Source: Alkalihalobacillus sp. TS-13
Lineage (GTDB): Bacteria; Bacillota; Bacilli; Bacillales; Fictibacillaceae
Direction of reading: 5' to 3'
Assembly: GCF_019720915.1 (NCBI RefSeq)
Contig: NZ_JAHKSI010000001.1
Coordinates: 496,001 to 560,000 of the forward strand
Length of the DNA: 64,000 nt
The notes beneath the pieces are model-generated. The model was given only the letters and a program-made list of their open reading frames with translations. It searched no databases and was not told the DNA's origin. The position numbers and the translations under genes are program-made. Of this stretch, positions 24,642 to 33,471 are shown piece by piece (positions within the stretch are counted from its first letter, which is position 1; each line of letters starts with the position of its first letter).

Positions 24642-25910
24642 ATGGTCGTTGAACGCAGGAAACCGATTCAGATTGGGGAAGGGATTAAACGGGTCCTTGA
24701 GTATCCTCTTCAATTACAATCTGAAGAATTGAATATAGAAAATGCGGCAGATCGAGTATTAGCAGAACCGATTATTGCAGATCATGATGTACCTCCATTC
24801 AATCGTTCTCCGTATGATGGTTTTGCATTAATAGCAAAGGATACAGAACAAGCTTCGACTGAAACGCCTGTCCATCTTGAGGTTATTGAAGAAATCGGTG
24901 CAGGTCAGGTTGCAGAGTCCAACCTACAATCTGGACAAGCGATCCGCATCATGACCGGAGCAGCGATTCCAGATTGTGCAGACGCAATTGCCATGTTTGA
25001 AGTTGTCAAAGAAATTCAAAAAGACGATAAGATAATGATCGAGATCGGCAGAAGATTTTCGTCTGGACAAAATATTGCGAGGCAAGGCGAAGATACGGAG
25101 AAAGGGACAGTGCTCATAACAAGAGGGACAATGATCACACCAGGCGTGACTGCTTTGTTAGCTACTTTCGGGTACAAAACCGTTGACGTCTTCCGGAAGC
25201 CGAAGATCGGAATTTATGCAACCGGTACTGAGCTTTTGAACATTGATGAACCTTTACAACCAGGGAAGATCCGTAATTCCAATGCCTACATGATCGCTTC
25301 TCAAATCCGAAAAATGGGCGGAGAACCGCTATATCTAGGGAAATTAGATGATGATTTTGATGTGTGCTTTGATGCTGTGTCATCTGTATTACACGATGTT
25401 GACGCTCTCGTCACAACAGGCGGTGTTTCGGTCGGGGATTATGACTATTTACCAGCTATATACGAAAAACTCGGCGCAACTACGCTTTTCAATAAAATTG
25501 CTATGCGGCCCGGAAGTGTAACCACTGTGGCCGAATATGAAGGGAAGCTGCTTTTCGGTTTATCAGGGAACCCTTCCGCTTGTTTTGTCGGTGGTGAGCT
25601 TTTTGTAAGACCGTTCATAAAGCAAGCTGCAGAGAGTACACCATTCCTAGCAAAAATGAGAGCGATTCTGGCAAAGGATTTTCCTAAGCCGAATCCTTTT
25701 ACACGGTTGGTCCGGGGAAAAATCGATTACGCCCCAGAAGGGATCCGCGTCGCCCCTACAGGTCTAGATAAATCGAGCTCGGTTACATCGATTGCTGAAG
25801 CGGATGTTTTCATTGTCCTCCCGGGTGGAACGAGAGGCTTTCAAACAGGGGACGAAGTGGATGTCCTATTATTCAACCATGAAAGTGACCTGAATCCATG
25901 GGAAGTGTAA
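24642..25910 (+). CDS. moeA: Molybdopterin molybdotransferase
   Basis: A 422-residue MoeA that inserts molybdate into adenylylated molybdopterin. The opening domain has DHDVPPFNRSPYDGFAL; the catalytic domain has ATGTELL, TTGGVSVGDYDY and FGLSGNPSACFVGG; domain IV ends VLPGGTRGFQTGDEVDV. The frame allows a GTG at 24633, but AAGGCGGTGA sits better for the ATG at 24642. It overlaps mobB by 13 nt and leads a four-gene molybdenum-cofactor operon. Confidence 0.93.
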   Translation: MVVERRKPIQIGEGIKRVLEYPLQLQSEELNIENAADRVLAEPIIADHDVPPFNRSPYDGFALIAKDTEQASTETPVHLEVIEEIGAGQVAESNLQSGQAIRIMTGAAIPDCADAIAMFEVVKEIQKDDKIMIEIGRRFSSGQNIARQGEDTEKGTVLITRGTMITPGVTALLATFGYKTVDVFRKPKIGIYATGTELLNIDEPLQPGKIRNSNAYMIASQIRKMGGEPLYLGKLDDDFDVCFDAVSSVLHDVDALVTTGGVSVGDYDYLPAIYEKLGATTLFNKIAMRPGSVTTVAEYEGKLLFGLSGNPSACFVGGELFVRPFIKQAAESTPFLAKMRAILAKDFPKPNPFTRLVRGKIDYAPEGIRVAPTGLDKSSSVTSIAEADVFIVLPGGTRGFQTGDEVDVLLFNHESDLNPWEV

Positions 25911-26431
25911 ATAACACCATTCCTGTCATTCAATTTGCAGGATATAAAAAAAGTGGGAAAACAAGCTTCATTAAAAAAATCGTCAGCGAGTTATCAGGAG
26001 AGGGTTACCGTATAGGCGTCATCAAACATCATGGACATGGCGGGGCGCCTGACATAACAGAACCTGAACACACTGATACAGCTCAATTTCAGAATGAAGG
26101 AGCCTATATGACCGCAGTAGAAGGGGAAGGTGTCCTCCTTTTAAAGGTGAATGGAAATGGAGGAACCATTCCCCTCGAACAAATTGTATCGATGTATCAG
26201 CAAATGCCTTTGGATCTTATTCTAGTAGAAGGATACAAAAAGGGTCCCTATAGCAAATTCCTAATTGCAAGAAATGAACAAGAGCTGAAGTTATTGCTTG
26301 GGGTTTGCGAAAATGTCATTGGAGTGATCGATTGTAAAGCGGAGGAAAGCTCTAGGCTCATCAGCTTCGGTTTCAATCAAGCTGATGAATTCACCAAGTA
26401 TCTAAAAGAAGAGTTTTTAAAACGGAGATGA
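25898..26431 (+). CDS. mobB: Molybdopterin-guanine dinucleotide biosynthesis GTPase adaptor
   Basis: A 177-residue P-loop protein with Walker A AGYKKSGKTSF near residue 12 and IKHHGHGGAPD, both MobB marks, and LILVEGYKKGPYSKF. It is thought to assist MobA in making the MGD form of the cofactor. The start overlaps the moeA end. Confidence 0.92.
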   Translation: MGSVNNTIPVIQFAGYKKSGKTSFIKKIVSELSGEGYRIGVIKHHGHGGAPDITEPEHTDTAQFQNEGAYMTAVEGEGVLLLKVNGNGGTIPLEQIVSMYQQMPLDLILVEGYKKGPYSKFLIARNEQELKLLLGVCENVIGVIDCKAEESSRLISFGFNQADEFTKYLKEEFLKRR

Positions 26432-26435
26432 ATCC

Positions 26436-26906
26436 ATGTCTAAACACTTTTACATTACAAAAGAACCGCTCGACGTAAATGTAGTCGTTGAGAAAGTGGT
26501 CCATCCCCATGCCGGAGCGATCAATACGTTCATCGGCACTGTACGGGAGTTGACGAATGAGAGGCGGACACTCTTCCTTGAATACGATGCTTATATTCCG
26601 ATGGCTGAAAAGAAATTAGCGCAAATCGGTTCAGAAATCAATTCTCGTTGGAATGAAGCGCGTGTGGCAATTGGCCATCGGATCGGCAGGTTGGATATTT
26701 CAGATATTGCTGTCGTCATTGCGGTTTCGACTCCTCATCGGGCAGACTCGTATGAAGCGAGCCGCTATGCGATTGAACGAATCAAAGAGATCGTCCCAAT
26801 TTGGAAAAAAGAACATTGGGAAGATGGCGAAAAGTGGATCGGCGATCAGCTGGAAAAGACGGAATACCCGTCAGGAAAACCAGGAAAGGAGAATCTTGAT
26901 GATTAA
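26436..26906 (+). CDS. moaE: Molybdopterin synthase catalytic (large) subunit
   Basis: A 156-residue MoaE. It has GAINTFIGTVRE, the dimer region HRIGRLDISDIAVV, and the active-site lysine stretch PIWKKEHWEDGEKWI. With MoaD it adds two sulfurs to precursor Z. GGAGATGAATCC precedes the ATG; its last 8 nt overlap moaD. Confidence 0.93.
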   Translation: MSKHFYITKEPLDVNVVVEKVVHPHAGAINTFIGTVRELTNERRTLFLEYDAYIPMAEKKLAQIGSEINSRWNEARVAIGHRIGRLDISDIAVVIAVSTPHRADSYEASRYAIERIKEIVPIWKKEHWEDGEKWIGDQLEKTEYPSGKPGKENLDD

Positions 26907-27135
26907 TGTATTATTGTTTGCCGGACTACAGGAAAAAGTCGGAAAAAGCGAGCTTTCTGTTGAGAAACAGGAAGTGACGGTCGATCAACTTATTACTCAT
27001 ATTCGTGAAACGGAGCCCAAACTGGACCTCTCAAATGTAATGGTTGCAGTCAATGAAGAATTTGTAAACAATCCCGGTCAAGTCATCCGTGAAGGTGATA
27101 CAGTAGCGCTATTACCGCCAGTTAGCGGTGGTTAA
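26899..27135 (+). CDS. moaD: Molybdopterin synthase sulfur-carrier (small) subunit
   Basis: A 78-residue ubiquitin-like carrier ending PPVSGG; the terminal Gly-Gly is the site of thiocarboxylate formation. The start at 26899 follows AAAGGAGAATCTTG; the long upstream frame (26653) is a shadow of moaE. The stop overlaps the convergent zinc-ribbon gene by 4 nt. Confidence 0.92.
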   Translation: MINVLLFAGLQEKVGKSELSVEKQEVTVDQLITHIRETEPKLDLSNVMVAVNEEFVNNPGQVIREGDTVALLPPVSGG

Positions 27136-27263
27136 GTAGATTTCCTTTTTCGATCACATTCAAAACAGCATACGCCTGTTTCTGTTTTGATTCCATTGAA
27201 AAAGCCATCCATACAATAAATCGGCTTTTTGCAAATCTCGCACTTTCCGATATATTCTTTCAT
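27132..27263 (-). CDS. Small zinc-ribbon-like protein, 43 residues
   Basis: Reads MKEYIGKCEICKKPIYCMDG and ends VCCFECDRKRKST, giving CxxC and CxxC pairs about 24 residues apart, consistent with one zinc site. A full AAGGAGG lies before the ATG at 27263. Function unknown. It converges on moaD with a 4-nt overlap. Confidence 0.75.
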   Translation of the reverse strand: MKEYIGKCEICKKPIYCMDGFFNGIKTETGVCCFECDRKRKST

Positions 27264-27314
27264 ATCTATCCTCCTTACACATAACACATAAATAGTCTTG
27301 AGGTTTAGTTGACA

Positions 27315-28436
27315 ATGTTTATTCAAGCAATGCCAGTCATTCTATCATTCTTAGTTTATATTTTCTTTTATCTTGATACAAACCCGAAATTGATTTATTT
27401 ATTAATCATTACAAGCTATTTTACAGGCGCTTTACTTGTTTCTTCTTTTGTCCGGAAGGAAGATCCCAGTAAAGGAGCTCTGATCATGGGTTTAGGTATC
27501 GTATCATTTGGACCGGTCCATACAGTCAATTTCATTCAAGAACCTGAAATCGTTCCATTTTTATTGATTGGTTTATGGATTCAAATATCGATTAGTTATA
27601 TCAAGCACTTCAACAAATGGAGCTTTCGGGATGCCAATCATACTTTTTTGCATGGAACATGGGTGGCCGCTACATCAGTAGTAGGGGTTTCTGTACTCTT
27701 TTATTATCCGCATGAGCCCTTTGTGTCCAAATTGATCGCAGTCTTGGCTGTTTTGCTATGGGTAGGATATGCAGTTCTATCAATTTACGCATTCCAAAAG
27801 ATCATCTTTTCTAAAATGGATTTAGATAAGGTACATGGCGGCATTTTGCTAACAGTTGTAGCAACACAATCCGTCGTTATCGTGATGGAATGGACGTTTG
27901 ATCTATTGAAGTCGGTAGAGCTAATCTTGATGAGTATAGGTATCGTATTTTATTTGGGTAGCGTTGGGGTCCTGATTATTCGATATGCCAGGAACACTTG
28001 GACAATTGTTGATGATTGGAAAAATACGAATTGTATTGTGCATGGGGCTTTATCAATCACAGGAGTAGCCTGGCTGAATATCAGTGTACCCAGTAGCTCT
28101 TTCAGAATCTATTGGCTTCTTGTTTTCAGTGTTTTTCTTCTTGTTGAGTTGATGGAATTGTACCGGGCCATCAAGTTGATAAAGCTCTTAGGGGTGTATC
28201 AAGGTATTTATGTGTATCATCCATCCCAATGGACAAGGATTTTCACATTCGGTATGTTTTATTATTTCACTTCAATATGTAAGCCTCTGATCCCTGTTAC
28301 CTATGGGTATATAGGTGTTATTGATGTCAGCATCCTTTTACTGGGACCTGTCATTATCATCTTGACGATCATCCAACTTCTCATAATGGGATATCCAATA
28401 CTAATGAAAGTCACAGAAAAAGCGCCGGGCAATTAA
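27315..28436 (+). CDS. Polytopic membrane protein of unknown function (about 10 membrane segments)
   Basis: A 373-residue, strongly hydrophobic protein. About ten hydrophobic stretches alternate with short loops, e.g. AMPVILSFLVYIFFYL near the start and GPVIIILTIIQLLIMGYPIL near the end. The general size and layout recall the tellurite-resistance/dicarboxylate transporter (SLAC1/TehA) group, but no decisive motif was seen. The ribosome-binding site is weak (GAGGT about 10 nt upstream). A terminator inside its last codons separates it from convergent uppP. Confidence 0.6.
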   Translation: MFIQAMPVILSFLVYIFFYLDTNPKLIYLLIITSYFTGALLVSSFVRKEDPSKGALIMGLGIVSFGPVHTVNFIQEPEIVPFLLIGLWIQISISYIKHFNKWSFRDANHTFLHGTWVAATSVVGVSVLFYYPHEPFVSKLIAVLAVLLWVGYAVLSIYAFQKIIFSKMDLDKVHGGILLTVVATQSVVIVMEWTFDLLKSVELILMSIGIVFYLGSVGVLIIRYARNTWTIVDDWKNTNCIVHGALSITGVAWLNISVPSSSFRIYWLLVFSVFLLVELMELYRAIKLIKLLGVYQGIYVYHPSQWTRIFTFGMFYYFTSICKPLIPVTYGYIGVIDVSILLLGPVIIILTIIQLLIMGYPILMKVTEKAPGN

Positions 28437-28452
28437 GCCCAGCGCTTTTTTC
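28418..28452. terminator. Bidirectional terminator between the membrane protein gene and uppP
   Basis: AAAAAGCGC-C-GGGC and GCCC-A-GCGCTTTTTT around AATTAA; the A and T tracts on both sides suit both genes. Confidence 0.9.
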
Positions 28453-28459
28453 AATCAAA

Positions 28460-29272
28460 CTACATGAATAAAATCACCAATGGTCCGACGATGAAACAAT
28501 AGATGGCAAAGTATTTCAGATTTCCTCTAGCCATGATCCCCATCAACCACTTCAATGAAATGTATGAAGCGATAAATGAAATCAGAAAGGCTACAAGGTA
28601 CGGTATCAATAATTGATCAAGCAGCGGGTCGTCCTTTAAATCACCAAAACTTAAAATCATTGTCCCGACACTTACCGGGATGTATAGCAAGAATGAATAA
28701 CGCAGTGCAGTTTCTTGCTTCATGCCACGTCCCATTGCAGCGACAATCGTTGCGCCAGAACGGCTAATTCCCGGAATTAGTGCAACCGCCTGGGCAAGGC
28801 CTACAATCAGTGCATCCTTAATCGATAGGTCTTGCTCGTATTTACGCCCACGAAGGTTTCGGATCAACCATAACGCAATACCGGTGACGATTAAGGCTGC
28901 TCCGACCACCTTGATGTCTTTCATATTCCCAGAAATGAAATCCTCAGCTAATATTCCAATGACTGCAGCAGGAATCGTTCCGATGATCAGATAGACAATG
29001 AACATGAAGTCTGATCGATATTTTCTGTCTCTCGTCATCGTAAAATTCAGACCGTTTGTCGTAAGCCTAACAAGATCCTCCCGATAGATCACTAGAACAG
29101 CAAGTAACGATGCGAAATTCATGAAGACTTCAAAACTGAATCCCTCGATATGTATATCCAAAATCTTTTCTGCAAAGACCATATGGCCGCTTGATGAAAT
29201 AGGGATGGGCTCAGTAATTCCTTGTACAAATCCAAAAAAAGCATATTTCAAAAGTAGAAAGAGTTGATCCAT
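28460..29272 (-). CDS. uppP: Undecaprenyl-diphosphatase, BacA/UppP family
   Basis: A 270-residue membrane enzyme that recycles the lipid carrier of wall synthesis. The two family motifs are present: [13 protein letters not shown] (residues about 19-31) and [13 protein letters not shown] (about 168-180), which supply the catalytic Glu, Ser and Arg. The first motif has Pro-Ile where many UppP proteins have Phe-Leu. GGAGGAACGTTAA precedes the ATG. Loss of bacitracin sensitivity is the family's classic phenotype. Confidence 0.9.
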   Translation of the reverse strand: MDQLFLLLKYAFFGFVQGITEPIPISSSGHMVFAEKILDIHIEGFSFEVFMNFASLLAVLVIYREDLVRLTTNGLNFTMTRDRKYRSDFMFIVYLIIGTIPAAVIGILAEDFISGNMKDIKVVGAALIVTGIALWLIRNLRGRKYEQDLSIKDALIVGLAQAVALIPGISRSGATIVAAMGRGMKQETALRYSFLLYIPVSVGTMILSFGDLKDDPLLDQLLIPYLVAFLISFIASYISLKWLMGIMARGNLKYFAIYCFIVGPLVILFM

Positions 29273-29442
29273 TTAACGTTCCTCCGAATAATATATCTCT
29301 GTTTCTTTTCAAATGCACATGTAGTCATTAAACAATAAATGAACGAACTAGTAAAGAGATAATTCGTGAAATTTGTCATAAACCTGTCCTTACACATTTA
29401 TAACTCTGTGTGAATATCATGAAAATGTGAGGGGGGAAGATC

Positions 29443-29742
29443 GTGCCTTATCGTAAATATATGAAAGCTTTAAACAATCATAACCAGATGATGCAAAAAC
29501 AATGTAAGAAGCATATAAATCAGTATGTACAGTGTCATATGATGGATGGGAAAGTGTATGAGGGGTATGTTGAAAAGGTTGATAAACAGAATATATACTT
29601 AATCATAGAAGTAAAATACAAGAAAAAGCCTGGAATGAGTCAACCTAGACAATATTTGGGATTTCCTGAGCCGGGGTTAGGGTTTGAACGGATCATCTTG
29701 CCTCTGCATTTCCTGACGGCTGTATCTTTGGTTCCATATTAA
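29443..29742 (+). CDS. Small protein with a possible Sm/LSm-like beta segment
   Basis: A 99-residue protein with GTG start after GAGGGGGGAAGATC. The basic, Gln/Asn-rich N-terminus is followed by YVQCHMMDGKVYEGYVEKV, then IYLIIEV, a beta pattern like the Sm1 motif (residue change, turn, G-x-V). The C-terminus is Pro/Gly-rich. No known Bacillus family was recognised, so no function is assigned. Confidence 0.6.
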   Translation: MPYRKYMKALNNHNQMMQKQCKKHINQYVQCHMMDGKVYEGYVEKVDKQNIYLIIEVKYKKKPGMSQPRQYLGFPEPGLGFERIILPLHFLTAVSLVPY

Positions 29743-29747
29743 GATTT

Positions 29748-29778
29748 GAAAGTCACCACAAAAAGGTGGCTTTTTTGT
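29748..29778 (+). terminator. Rho-independent terminator
   Basis: GTCACC / GGTGGC stem around ACAAAAA with six T residues following. Confidence 0.85.
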
Positions 29779-29789
29779 TGTTTTCTTAT

Positions 29790-30052
29790 TATTGATTTAG
29801 GAAATTCACTCCCTTTCCGCGGGTTCAAGAAATGCGGAATCGACCCGGTTAGGCACGTAGGTCACTGGAAAACTGACGAGGAGGCTGTTGCCGCCGCAGG
29901 AAGTTTGAAGTGATCCAAGTGACTGGTCGCTGAGCTAAACATCACTTCCAAGCATAGCCCTAAATCCGCGAGCCTCCTCGCGCATTCTGCGCTGTGGGGT
30001 CTCGCCTGGCTCGCTTTTCCCGCAGGAGTGTCGCGAATTTCCCCTGTCAATC
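29790..30052. repeat. Dispersed repeat family B, copy 4
   Basis: Left end ATTGATTTAGGAAATTCACT, modules CTGACGAGGAGGCTG, GCCGCAGGAAGTTTGAAGTG, GGGGTCTCGCCTGGCTCG, right end CCCGCAGGAGTGTCGCGAATT. It lacks the ~70-bp GAACCAAA hairpin segment found in copies 3 and 9. Confidence 0.9.
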
Positions 30053-30149
30053 CCAACTGACCATGCACAAACATTGCATTACGAGAAATTCATCTCGATT
30101 AATTTTTTATTGAGGAGGTTATCCTACTGATAAAAAGGAGGGATTTAGA

Positions 30150-30329
30150 ATGGGACAGAATCATCAGTTCAATCCTGGTCAGAAAGCACCAAACAATGGC
30201 GTTTACGTTGAGATAGGAGAGACGGGAAGCATGGTGAATAACCCAAAAGAAATCAAACTGCATGCAGGTGACGCATTTCCGGAAACAAGTAATCATAATC
30301 GGAAGTGGACGTATAAACGGAAGCCGTGA
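30150..30329 (+). CDS. yjzC: YjzC family protein
   Basis: A 59-residue protein, same length as B. subtilis YjzC. It has APNNGVYVEIGETGSMV and the ending NHNRKWTYKRKP, both well conserved in this family. Function unknown. AAAAGGAGGGATTTAGA precedes the ATG. In B. subtilis yjzC and yjzD are close neighbours; here the art operon lies between them. Confidence 0.92.
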   Translation: MGQNHQFNPGQKAPNNGVYVEIGETGSMVNNPKEIKLHAGDAFPETSNHNRKWTYKRKP

Positions 30330-30481
30330 TTATGCAAGTTACCAAATATGAACACTTGTTCAATTTTTTGTTGAAATTAACGGACTTTAATACTAGAATT
30401 AAATTATTAAAAATTTAGAAAATTATAAAAGGAGAGGGTAGAAAGTCGGTCGTCATCATAAAACATTTGGGGGAGGATATA

Positions 30482-31294
30482 ATGAAGATTATTAAAGTTC
30501 CGTTTCTATTTATGCTTATCGGCCTGCTTACCATTTTGGCTGCATGTGGAGGCAGTGGGGAAAGTTCAGGTGATAACAATAAGGAGTTAGAAGTTGTCAC
30601 AGACGCAGCATATGCACCTTTTGAATATATGAAAGGTGATAAGATTGTTGGTTTTGATATTGATTTCATGGATGCCGTGATGGAAGAAGCAGGCTATACG
30701 CCGAAATATAAAAATATCGGCTGGGATCCGCTATTTGTAGAGATTCAGGGAGAAAAGGCTGATGTTGCAATTTCTGCCATCACCATCAATGAGGATCGTA
30801 AACAGACATATGATTTTTCAACACCGTATTTTGAATCAAGAAATATGATTTTAATTCCTGAAGATAGTGATATCCAAAGTGCTGAAGATTTGAAAGGGAA
30901 AAAAGTAGCTGTCCAGAATGGTACAACTGGACAAGCTGCTGTGGAAAAGATTCTTGGATCAAATCACAAAGATATCAAAAAGTTCGATAATAATACACTT
31001 GCGATCATGGAGTTGGTTCAGGGAGGAGTCGACGCGGTAGTTGCGGATAACAGTGTCGTACTCGAATATGCGAAAAACAATCCTGATAAAAAGCTCAAGA
31101 CAATCAGTGATGAAGAAAATTTCGAATCTGAATTTTATGGACTCATGTTCCCGAAAGGAAGCGACTTGAAAGCGGATTTCGATAAAGCTGTTAAAGAAGT
31201 CATCGAGAATGGAACATATGCAGAGATATATAAAGAATGGTTCGGTGATGAACCAGATCTTGAAGCATTGAAACAGCAGATGGAAAACGAATAA
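30482..31294 (+). CDS. artP: Amino-acid ABC transporter substrate-binding lipoprotein, ArtP type
   Basis: A 270-residue lipoprotein. The signal peptide ends in the lipobox LAAC (Cys at about residue 21). The mature part has VTDAAYAPFEYMKGDKIVGF and GWDPLFVEIQ, the binding cleft pattern of family-3 solute-binding proteins for polar amino acids. B. subtilis ArtP binds arginine; the ligand here is inferred. GGGGGAGGATATA precedes the ATG at 30482, preferred over the in-frame TTG at 30467. Confidence 0.85.
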   Translation: MKIIKVPFLFMLIGLLTILAACGGSGESSGDNNKELEVVTDAAYAPFEYMKGDKIVGFDIDFMDAVMEEAGYTPKYKNIGWDPLFVEIQGEKADVAISAITINEDRKQTYDFSTPYFESRNMILIPEDSDIQSAEDLKGKKVAVQNGTTGQAAVEKILGSNHKDIKKFDNNTLAIMELVQGGVDAVVADNSVVLEYAKNNPDKKLKTISDEENFESEFYGLMFPKGSDLKADFDKAVKEVIENGTYAEIYKEWFGDEPDLEALKQQMENE

Positions 31295-31304
31295 ATCAAG
31301 TCAT

Positions 31305-31356
31305 GGGGCTGACCAGGTGTTGGAGTGATCTGACACATTGCTTGTCAGCCCTTTCT
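31305..31356 (+). terminator. Intra-operon hairpin between artP and artQ
   Basis: Exact 8-bp inverted repeat GGGCTGAC (31306) and GTCAGCCC (31344) with TTTCTT after it. Such an attenuating hairpin lets the binding protein be made in excess of the permease. Confidence 0.7.
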
Positions 31357-31389
31357 TCAATAAAAGAGGACATCCAAGGGGAGAGGTTT

Positions 31390-32046
31390 ATGGAATTCAG
31401 ATATGATTTGATAATTGACTATGCACCATATTTCTTAAGAGGAACACTTTATACGATAGGTTTTTCATTTGTCGGCATCTTGATTGGTACGGTCTTAGGC
31501 TTATTGATAGGATTGGGGAAACTTTCGCCTTATCGAGTTCTCAGGTATCCACTTGATTGGTACATCACTTTTTTCAGGGGGACCCCTTTTTTTGTACAGA
31601 TCCTATTGATATACTTTGGGGTTGTACCGCTACTGATTGGCGATTCAAATGCGATATTGGCAGGAGTCTTGGGGCTCTCCTTAAATGCAGGGGCGTATAT
31701 TGCAGAAATTTTCAGAGCTGGAATTCAATCGATTGATAAAGGGCAGATGGAGGCATCACGTTCATTAGGGATGAATTATTATGAATCGATGCGATATGTC
31801 ATTTTGCCACAGGCAATTAAACGTATGATTCCTCCGTTAGGGAATGAATTCATTGTTTTGATAAAAGAATCATCAATCCTGGCAATCATAGCGGCACCTG
31901 AATTGATGTACTGGGGAAGAGCGATGCAAGGGCAATATTACCGGGCATGGGAGCCATATCTTACTGTTGCACTGATATATCTTCTCTTGACTCTAACAGT
32001 CAGTACAATTTTAAACTACATCGAGAGGAGATTAACTACAGAATGA
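31390..32046 (+). CDS. artQ: Amino-acid ABC transporter permease, ArtQ type
   Basis: A 218-residue permease, the usual size for His/Glu/Arg-type channels. N-terminal [16 protein letters not shown] and [20 protein letters not shown] are typical, and the EAA loop is [16 protein letters not shown] (residues about 120-135). AAGGGGAGAGGTTT precedes the ATG at 31390; the longer frame from 31303 would run into the hairpin. It overlaps artM by 4 nt. Confidence 0.9.
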   Translation: MEFRYDLIIDYAPYFLRGTLYTIGFSFVGILIGTVLGLLIGLGKLSPYRVLRYPLDWYITFFRGTPFFVQILLIYFGVVPLLIGDSNAILAGVLGLSLNAGAYIAEIFRAGIQSIDKGQMEASRSLGMNYYESMRYVILPQAIKRMIPPLGNEFIVLIKESSILAIIAAPELMYWGRAMQGQYYRAWEPYLTVALIYLLLTLTVSTILNYIERRLTTE

Positions 32047-32765
32047 TAAAAGTTCAAAATTTAAAAAAATCATTTGGTTCACTAGAGGTTTTAAAAGACA
32101 TAAGTGCAGAGATAAAGCAGCAAGAAGTTGTATGTGTGATCGGGCCGTCTGGATCAGGGAAATCCACTTTCTTAAGATGTCTCAATCTGCTCGAATCCAT
32201 CACCGATGGCAAAGTATATATAAAAGGCATTGATATTACGGCAAAATCAACGGATATCAATAAACTGCGTACAGATGTCGGCATGGTGTTCCAACAGTTC
32301 AACCTTTTCCCCCATAAAACGGTGTTGGAAAATATCATCTTATCGCCAATGAAGGTAAGGAAGTGGAATAGGAAAAGAGCTGAGGAGAAAGCACTCGAGC
32401 TTCTTGCAAAAGTAGGATTATCCGAAAAAGCGGAGGTATATCCGAATTCACTTTCAGGTGGCCAGAAGCAGCGGGTCGCGATTGCGAGAGCATTGGCGAT
32501 GGAACCTGAAATCATGCTATTTGATGAACCGACATCTGCACTGGACCCAGAAATGGTCGGTGAGGTTTTGGAAGTTATGAAACAACTGGCCAAAGAAGGC
32601 ATGACAATGATTGTGGTCACGCACGAAATGGGCTTTGCTAGAGAAGTCGGAGATCGCGTTCTCTTCATGGACGAAGGGTATATAGTAGAAGAAAACGAGC
32701 CGAAGAAGTTATTTTCAGATCCACAGCACGAACGAACCCAATCATTTTTAAGTAAAATACTATGA
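32043..32765 (+). CDS. artM: Amino-acid ABC transporter ATP-binding protein, ArtM type
   Basis: A 240-residue ATPase with Walker [10 protein letters not shown], signature LSGGQKQR, Walker [13 protein letters not shown] and the H-loop VVTHEMGFA. It drives uptake through ArtQ. Start overlaps the artQ stop (ATGA). Confidence 0.93.
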   Translation: MIKVQNLKKSFGSLEVLKDISAEIKQQEVVCVIGPSGSGKSTFLRCLNLLESITDGKVYIKGIDITAKSTDINKLRTDVGMVFQQFNLFPHKTVLENIILSPMKVRKWNRKRAEEKALELLAKVGLSEKAEVYPNSLSGGQKQRVAIARALAMEPEIMLFDEPTSALDPEMVGEVLEVMKQLAKEGMTMIVVTHEMGFAREVGDRVLFMDEGYIVEENEPKKLFSDPQHERTQSFLSKIL

Positions 32766-32770
32766 AAGAA

Positions 32771-32803
32771 GACGGGACTGGTTGAAATCAGTCTCGTTTT
32801 ATT
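32771..32803 (+). terminator. Rho-independent terminator after artM
   Basis: ACGGGACTG / CAGTCTCGT stem with one G-U pair, then TTTTATTT. Confidence 0.8.
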
Positions 32804-32898
32804 TGCACTTAAGGAAAGCATATACTTTCTTCAGTATAAGTGCAATTATGGCTCAAGCCTTCGTCAAGGCTTGGCTTTGCGAGGTTTTCTTTAGATGT
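32802..32898 (+). repeat. Dispersed repeat family A, copy 3
   Basis: GCACTTAAGGAAAG and CTTTCTTCAGTATAAGTGC form the first hairpin; CCTTCGTCAAGGCTTGG the second; ends GTTTTCTTTAGATG. Directly after the artM terminator and directly before repeat B copy 5. Confidence 0.85.
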
Positions 32899-32908
32899 TT
32901 TAAGGCTG

Positions 32909-33163
32909 TGTTGATTTAAACGAAATAGCGAGCCAGGCGAGACTCCACTGTTTTTAAAAGGAGCTTCGACTATGATAATGACTTCGACTAAATACCACCA
33001 CGTCCGGTGGTGAACGTCGAAGTCAGTACATCCTGTACAAGTACGTCCTGTGGTGAACGTCTAAGCCAGCATAAGTAAGCTTCTAAGAATTCTCATCGCA
33101 GAAACGAAAATGATTTCATTTTTGTGTTGAGATCCTGTGCAAGTGAGGAGGCTCGTGGATCGC
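32909..33163. repeat. Dispersed repeat family B, copy 5 (rearranged, inverted inner part)
   Basis: Starts TGTTGATTTAAACGAAAT, then switches to the complement of the right module (AGCGAGCCAGGCGAGAC), then the GTCGAAG / GGTGGTGAACGTCGAAG segment, and ends GTGAGGAGGCTCG. Colinear with the complement of 23575-23760. Confidence 0.8.
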
Positions 33164-33212
33164 CCGGAACAATATCAACTATTTCAGATAATGAGAAAAA
33201 GATAGCCAAGAC

Positions 33213-33247
33213 AAAAAATGACCCAAAAGCTGTTACGCTTTTGAGCC
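33213..33247 (-). terminator. Terminator for yjzD
   Basis: Read on the minus strand: GGCTCAAAAGC / GCTTTTGGGTC-type stem followed by a T-rich run (TTTTTTG). Confidence 0.65.
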
Positions 33248-33265
33248 ACTTTCACTACACAATCA

Positions 33266-33445
33266 TCATTCTGTTGTTTCGTCCTTTATTCCTGCATCTC
33301 CGAGTACAAATACGAATACAGAAAGAATAAGTCCGATAACTGTTGCTAGGCCGAAGCTGTAATGGCCGCCTTGCATTGAGCTTAGCACATAGAAAGCCAT
33401 ATTGCTCAACAATAATGCCCAGATTATTGTCCAAATGTAACGCAT
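33266..33445 (-). CDS. yjzD: YjzD-like (DUF2929) small membrane protein
   Basis: A 59-residue protein beginning MRYIWTIIWALLLSNMAFYV, with two hydrophobic helices (residues about 4-22 and 33-50) and an acidic tail. This matches the DUF2929/YjzD pattern. GAGGTGATCAT precedes the ATG at 33445. In B. subtilis yjzD lies upstream of yjaU, as here, though here it is on the opposite strand. Confidence 0.78.
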   Translation of the reverse strand: MRYIWTIIWALLLSNMAFYVLSSMQGGHYSFGLATVIGLILSVFVFVLGDAGIKDETTE

Positions 33446-33471
33446 ATGATCACCTCAAGAATAATATGTAG

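Noticed and set aside
32054-32821. 255-residue minus-strand frame
   Set aside because: Antisense shadow of artM with serine-rich translation and no ribosome-binding site.
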